Shown: one piece after another, positions 59,573 to 64,000 of the stretch
How positions within the stretch are numbered: position 1 is the first letter of the stretch
Layout of the letters: each line of letters opens with the position of its first letter
Source: Pseudomonas huaxiensis
GTDB lineage: Bacteria; Pseudomonadota; Gammaproteobacteria; Pseudomonadales; Pseudomonadaceae
DNA: 64,000 bases
Assembly: GCF_003231275.1 (NCBI RefSeq)
Contig: NZ_QKVL01000006.1
Location: 186,001-250,000, forward strand
Direction: 5' to 3'
Program-made: the position numbers and the translations under genes
Notes under the pieces: model-generated
The model's database searches: none
Seen by the model: the letters and a program-made list of their open reading frames with translations, nothing else
What the model was told of the DNA's origin: nothing

Positions 59573-60769
59573 ATGTTCGAGCTCGTAGACAACGTCCCGC
59601 AAAGTCCGGTCATCAAAGTGATCGGCGTCGGTGGCGGCGGTGGCAACGCCGTCAATCACATGGTGAAGAGCAACATCGAAGGCGTCGAATTCATCTGCGC
59701 CAACACCGATGCTCAAGCGCTGAAAAACATCGGCGCACGTACCATCCTGCAACTGGGTACCGGTGTGACCAAGGGTCTGGGTGCTGGCGCCAATCCGGAA
59801 GTCGGCCGTCAGGCGGCTCTGGAAGACCGTGAGCGCATCGCCGAAGTGCTGCAGGGCACCAACATGGTGTTCATCACCACTGGCATGGGCGGCGGTACCG
59901 GTACCGGTGCTGCGCCGATCATCGCCGAAGTGGCCAAGGAAATGGGCATCCTCACCGTTGCGGTGGTGACCCGTCCGTTCCCGTTCGAAGGTCGCAAGCG
60001 CATGCAGATCGCCGATGAGGGCATCCGCGCGCTGGCTGAGAGCGTTGACTCGCTGATCACCATCCCGAACGAGAAGCTGCTGACCATCCTGGGCAAGGAC
60101 GCGAGCCTGCTGTCCGCGTTCGCCAAGGCTGACGACGTGCTGGCGGGTGCCGTTCGCGGTATCTCCGACATCATCAAGCGTCCGGGCATGATCAACGTCG
60201 ACTTCGCTGACGTGCGTACCGTGATGAGCGAAATGGGCATGGCAATGATGGGTACCGGCTGCGCCAGCGGTCCGAACCGTGCTCGTGAAGCCACTGAAGC
60301 GGCCATTCGCAACCCGCTGCTGGAAGACGTCAACCTGCAGGGCGCGCGTGGCATCCTGGTGAACATCACCGCCGGTCCTGACCTGTCGCTGGGTGAGTAC
60401 TCCGACGTGGGTAGCATCATCGAGGCGTTCGCGTCCGATCACGCCATGGTCAAGGTCGGTACCGTAATCGACCCGGACATGCGCGACGAGCTGCATGTGA
60501 CCGTCGTGGCCACCGGCCTGGGTGCAAAAATCGAGAAGCCTGTGAAGGTCATCGACAACACCCTGCAATCCGCCGCAGCCCAGGCTTCCACCCCGGCTCC
60601 AGCGCCTGTGCGCCACGAGCAACCGGCAGTGAACTACCGCGACCTGGAGCGTCCTACCGTGATGCGCAACCAGACGCACGCCGGTGCTGCAGCGGCTGCC
60701 AAGCTCAATCCGCAAGACGACCTGGATTACCTGGACATCCCGGCTTTCCTGCGTCGCCAGGCCGATTAA
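59573..60769 (+). CDS. ftsZ: FtsZ, tubulin-like division GTPase
   Basis: 398-residue protein forming the Z-ring. Tubulin signature GGGTGTG at 106-112, T7-type loop NVDFADVRTVMSEMG, an Ala/Pro linker (about 320-375) and the conserved C-terminal peptide DYLDIPAFLRRQAD that binds FtsA and ZipA. AAAGGAGAGG is a strong ribosome site. Confidence 0.98.
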   Translation: MFELVDNVPQSPVIKVIGVGGGGGNAVNHMVKSNIEGVEFICANTDAQALKNIGARTILQLGTGVTKGLGAGANPEVGRQAALEDRERIAEVLQGTNMVFITTGMGGGTGTGAAPIIAEVAKEMGILTVAVVTRPFPFEGRKRMQIADEGIRALAESVDSLITIPNEKLLTILGKDASLLSAFAKADDVLAGAVRGISDIIKRPGMINVDFADVRTVMSEMGMAMMGTGCASGPNRAREATEAAIRNPLLEDVNLQGARGILVNITAGPDLSLGEYSDVGSIIEAFASDHAMVKVGTVIDPDMRDELHVTVVATGLGAKIEKPVKVIDNTLQSAAAQASTPAPAPVRHEQPAVNYRDLERPTVMRNQTHAGAAAAAKLNPQDDLDYLDIPAFLRRQAD

Positions 60770-60820
60770 TGAAATTTATCAGGGGTATTAGGGTGATTGG
60801 TGTTCAGCAAAGGCCGGGTC

Positions 60821-60829
60821 TGCTATTAT
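60821..60829 (+). promoter_or_regulatory. Extended -10 promoter of lpxC
   Basis: TGC-TATTAT is an extended -10 element in the 112-nt ftsZ-lpxC gap. No -35 hexamer at proper distance is convincing. It would let lpxC be expressed apart from ftsZ. Confidence 0.5.
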
Positions 60830-60845
60830 CCCCAGCCTTTGTTGA

Positions 60846-61793
<948 letters not shown>

Positions 61794-61816
61794 GTTCGAA
61801 CTCTCTCTCTAGTTTG

Positions 61817-61843
61817 AAGGCCACCTCCGGGTGGCCTTTTTTA
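61817..61843. terminator. Terminator between lpxC and dciA
   Basis: AAGGCCACC with GGTGGCCTT around a 4-nt loop, followed by T. It lies between convergent genes and can serve lpxC; toward dciA the A run is short. Confidence 0.85.
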
Positions 61844-61854
61844 TTGCGCGGGAT

Positions 61855-62325
61855 TCACTCGGTCGGCGGATTCTTGTTGCCCTTGCCATGGCTGGCCAGG
61901 CGCTCCAGCGCCGCACGAAGGTTCGGGTCGCTGATACCTTCCGCCGTCGCCTGGATGTTCTCCGCCGACTTGCTCGAAATATCCATTACATGACCGCCGG
62001 GGCGCGGGCTGCTGGCGGTCGGCTGGACCTTGAACTGGATGCGGCTGAGGCTGACGAACACGTCGAGTTGTTGCAGGGCGCGTTGCAGGCGTTTCTGCTG
62101 GTAGCGCAGGCGCGTTGCCCAGTGGCCATCGGTGACCACCAGCAACAATGTACCCTCGCGCCACGAAGCGACATGACAGTGCTCGCGGGCTGCGGGCTGC
62201 AACTGGCTTTCTACCAGACGCTGCAATTGCGCCAGACGCTGTGCATGGCTGAACAATGCCTTGAGGGGACGGGCTTCGCGCAGGAGTACGGCGGGGGCGC
62301 GAGCGGGAGAGGGGCGGTAGGCCAT
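61855..62325 (-). CDS. dciA: DciA, replicative helicase loader/operator (DUF721)
   Basis: 156-residue DUF721 protein. DciA is the ancestral bacterial protein that interacts with DnaB and is needed for replication initiation where DnaC is absent, as in Pseudomonas. The conserved N-terminal domain (about 20-110, with LLLVVTDGHWATRLRYQQKR) is followed by a disordered tail. AGGTG lies upstream of the ATG. Divergent from secA. Confidence 0.88.
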   Translation of the reverse strand: MAYRPSPARAPAVLLREARPLKALFSHAQRLAQLQRLVESQLQPAAREHCHVASWREGTLLLVVTDGHWATRLRYQQKRLQRALQQLDVFVSLSRIQFKVQPTASSPRPGGHVMDISSKSAENIQATAEGISDPNLRAALERLASHGKGNKNPPTE

Positions 62326-62606
62326 GAAGACACCTGCAATGACAGTGCTGGCAATCTTATCAGATCCCTCGTCGCACGCCGGACGGATGCGATTGGCCGC
62401 AATCTTGCGGCTGACGGGTTGAAGTTGGCGAAAAAGCCCTTATTGTAAAAAAGCCCCGTCAAAGCGCTGTGCCAGCATCGTGGAACTCCACCACTTTCCT
62501 CACCATCGTTTCCGGGTAGAATGCTCGTTCGCATGCGGCCAATAAGGGCTGCACGGGCGACTCACGGGGCCGCCCTCCATCCCTATGTGTGGAAGATCCT
62601 GCCGAT

Positions 62607-64000
<1,394 letters not shown>

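Overview
The window is a contiguous 64 kb piece of a Pseudomonas chromosome, most like the P. fluorescens group. The evidence is high-GC coding, an alginate operon with an AlgU-type promoter, gene order matching the P. aeruginosa blocks algK-alg44-alg8-algD, dauBAR, algW-nif3-cysD-cysNC, trpS-zapE, rplM-rpsI-petABC-sspAB and the dcw cluster, and REP/REPIN repeats of the families common in fluorescent pseudomonads. No phage, IS element, CRISPR array, tRNA or rRNA gene was seen. Most genes are core genes. The unusual material lies mainly in the repeats, in a few intergenic signals and in one small inserted locus.

Layout. 1-4.3 kb (minus): start of the alginate operon in transcription order algD, alg8, alg44, algK, with algK running off the left edge. 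A REPIN sits in frame inside the 5' end of algK. 4.3-5.5 kb: long algD upstream region with an AlgU-like promoter, an AlgR-like site and a roughly 430 bp imperfect palindrome. 5.5-7.6 kb: yaaA, and divergent from it a polysaccharide-deacetylase-like protein that has lost metal-binding residues. 7.9-10.5 kb: phoH (PIN-PhoH) and moaCDE. 10.7-14.5 kb: D-arginine utilisation locus, with a basic amino acid binding protein and the convergent dauBAR operon. An identical 12-bp sequence lies upstream of both units. 14.6-16.8 kb: rhlB helicase and an EstB-like carboxylesterase. 17.1-21.3 kb: aapJQMP amino acid ABC transporter behind a sigma-54 promoter.

21.5-26.7 kb: algW (site-1 protease releasing AlgU, so functionally tied to the algD promoter), a Nif3-family gene, and cysD-cysNC for sulfate activation. 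26.7-28.6 kb: mdeR/mdeA (methionine gamma-lyase and its Lrp-type regulator), which look inserted into a block otherwise ordered cysNC-zapG-hydrolase-trpS-zapE. 32.4-33.4 kb: GlxA-type AraC regulator. 33.8-38.7 kb: rplM-rpsI, petABC (cytochrome bc1) and sspAB. 38.7-43.7 kb: envelope and cell-cycle genes dolP-like, diaA-like SIS gene, yraN, lpoA, rsmI, then the RNase P RNA gene rnpB.

43.9-61.8 kb: complete division and cell wall (dcw) cluster mraZ-rsmH-ftsL-ftsI-murE-murF-mraY-murD-ftsW-murG-murC-ddlB-ftsQ-ftsA-ftsZ followed by lpxC. Genes are overlapped or tightly spaced, and a strong promoter at the front carries three 10-bp MraZ-type repeats. The end of the window holds convergent dciA and the first 464 codons of secA.

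Start codons were chosen from Shine-Dalgarno sequences, overlaps with upstream stops and known family N-termini. All function calls rest on reading the translated sequence and on family knowledge; no database search was run.
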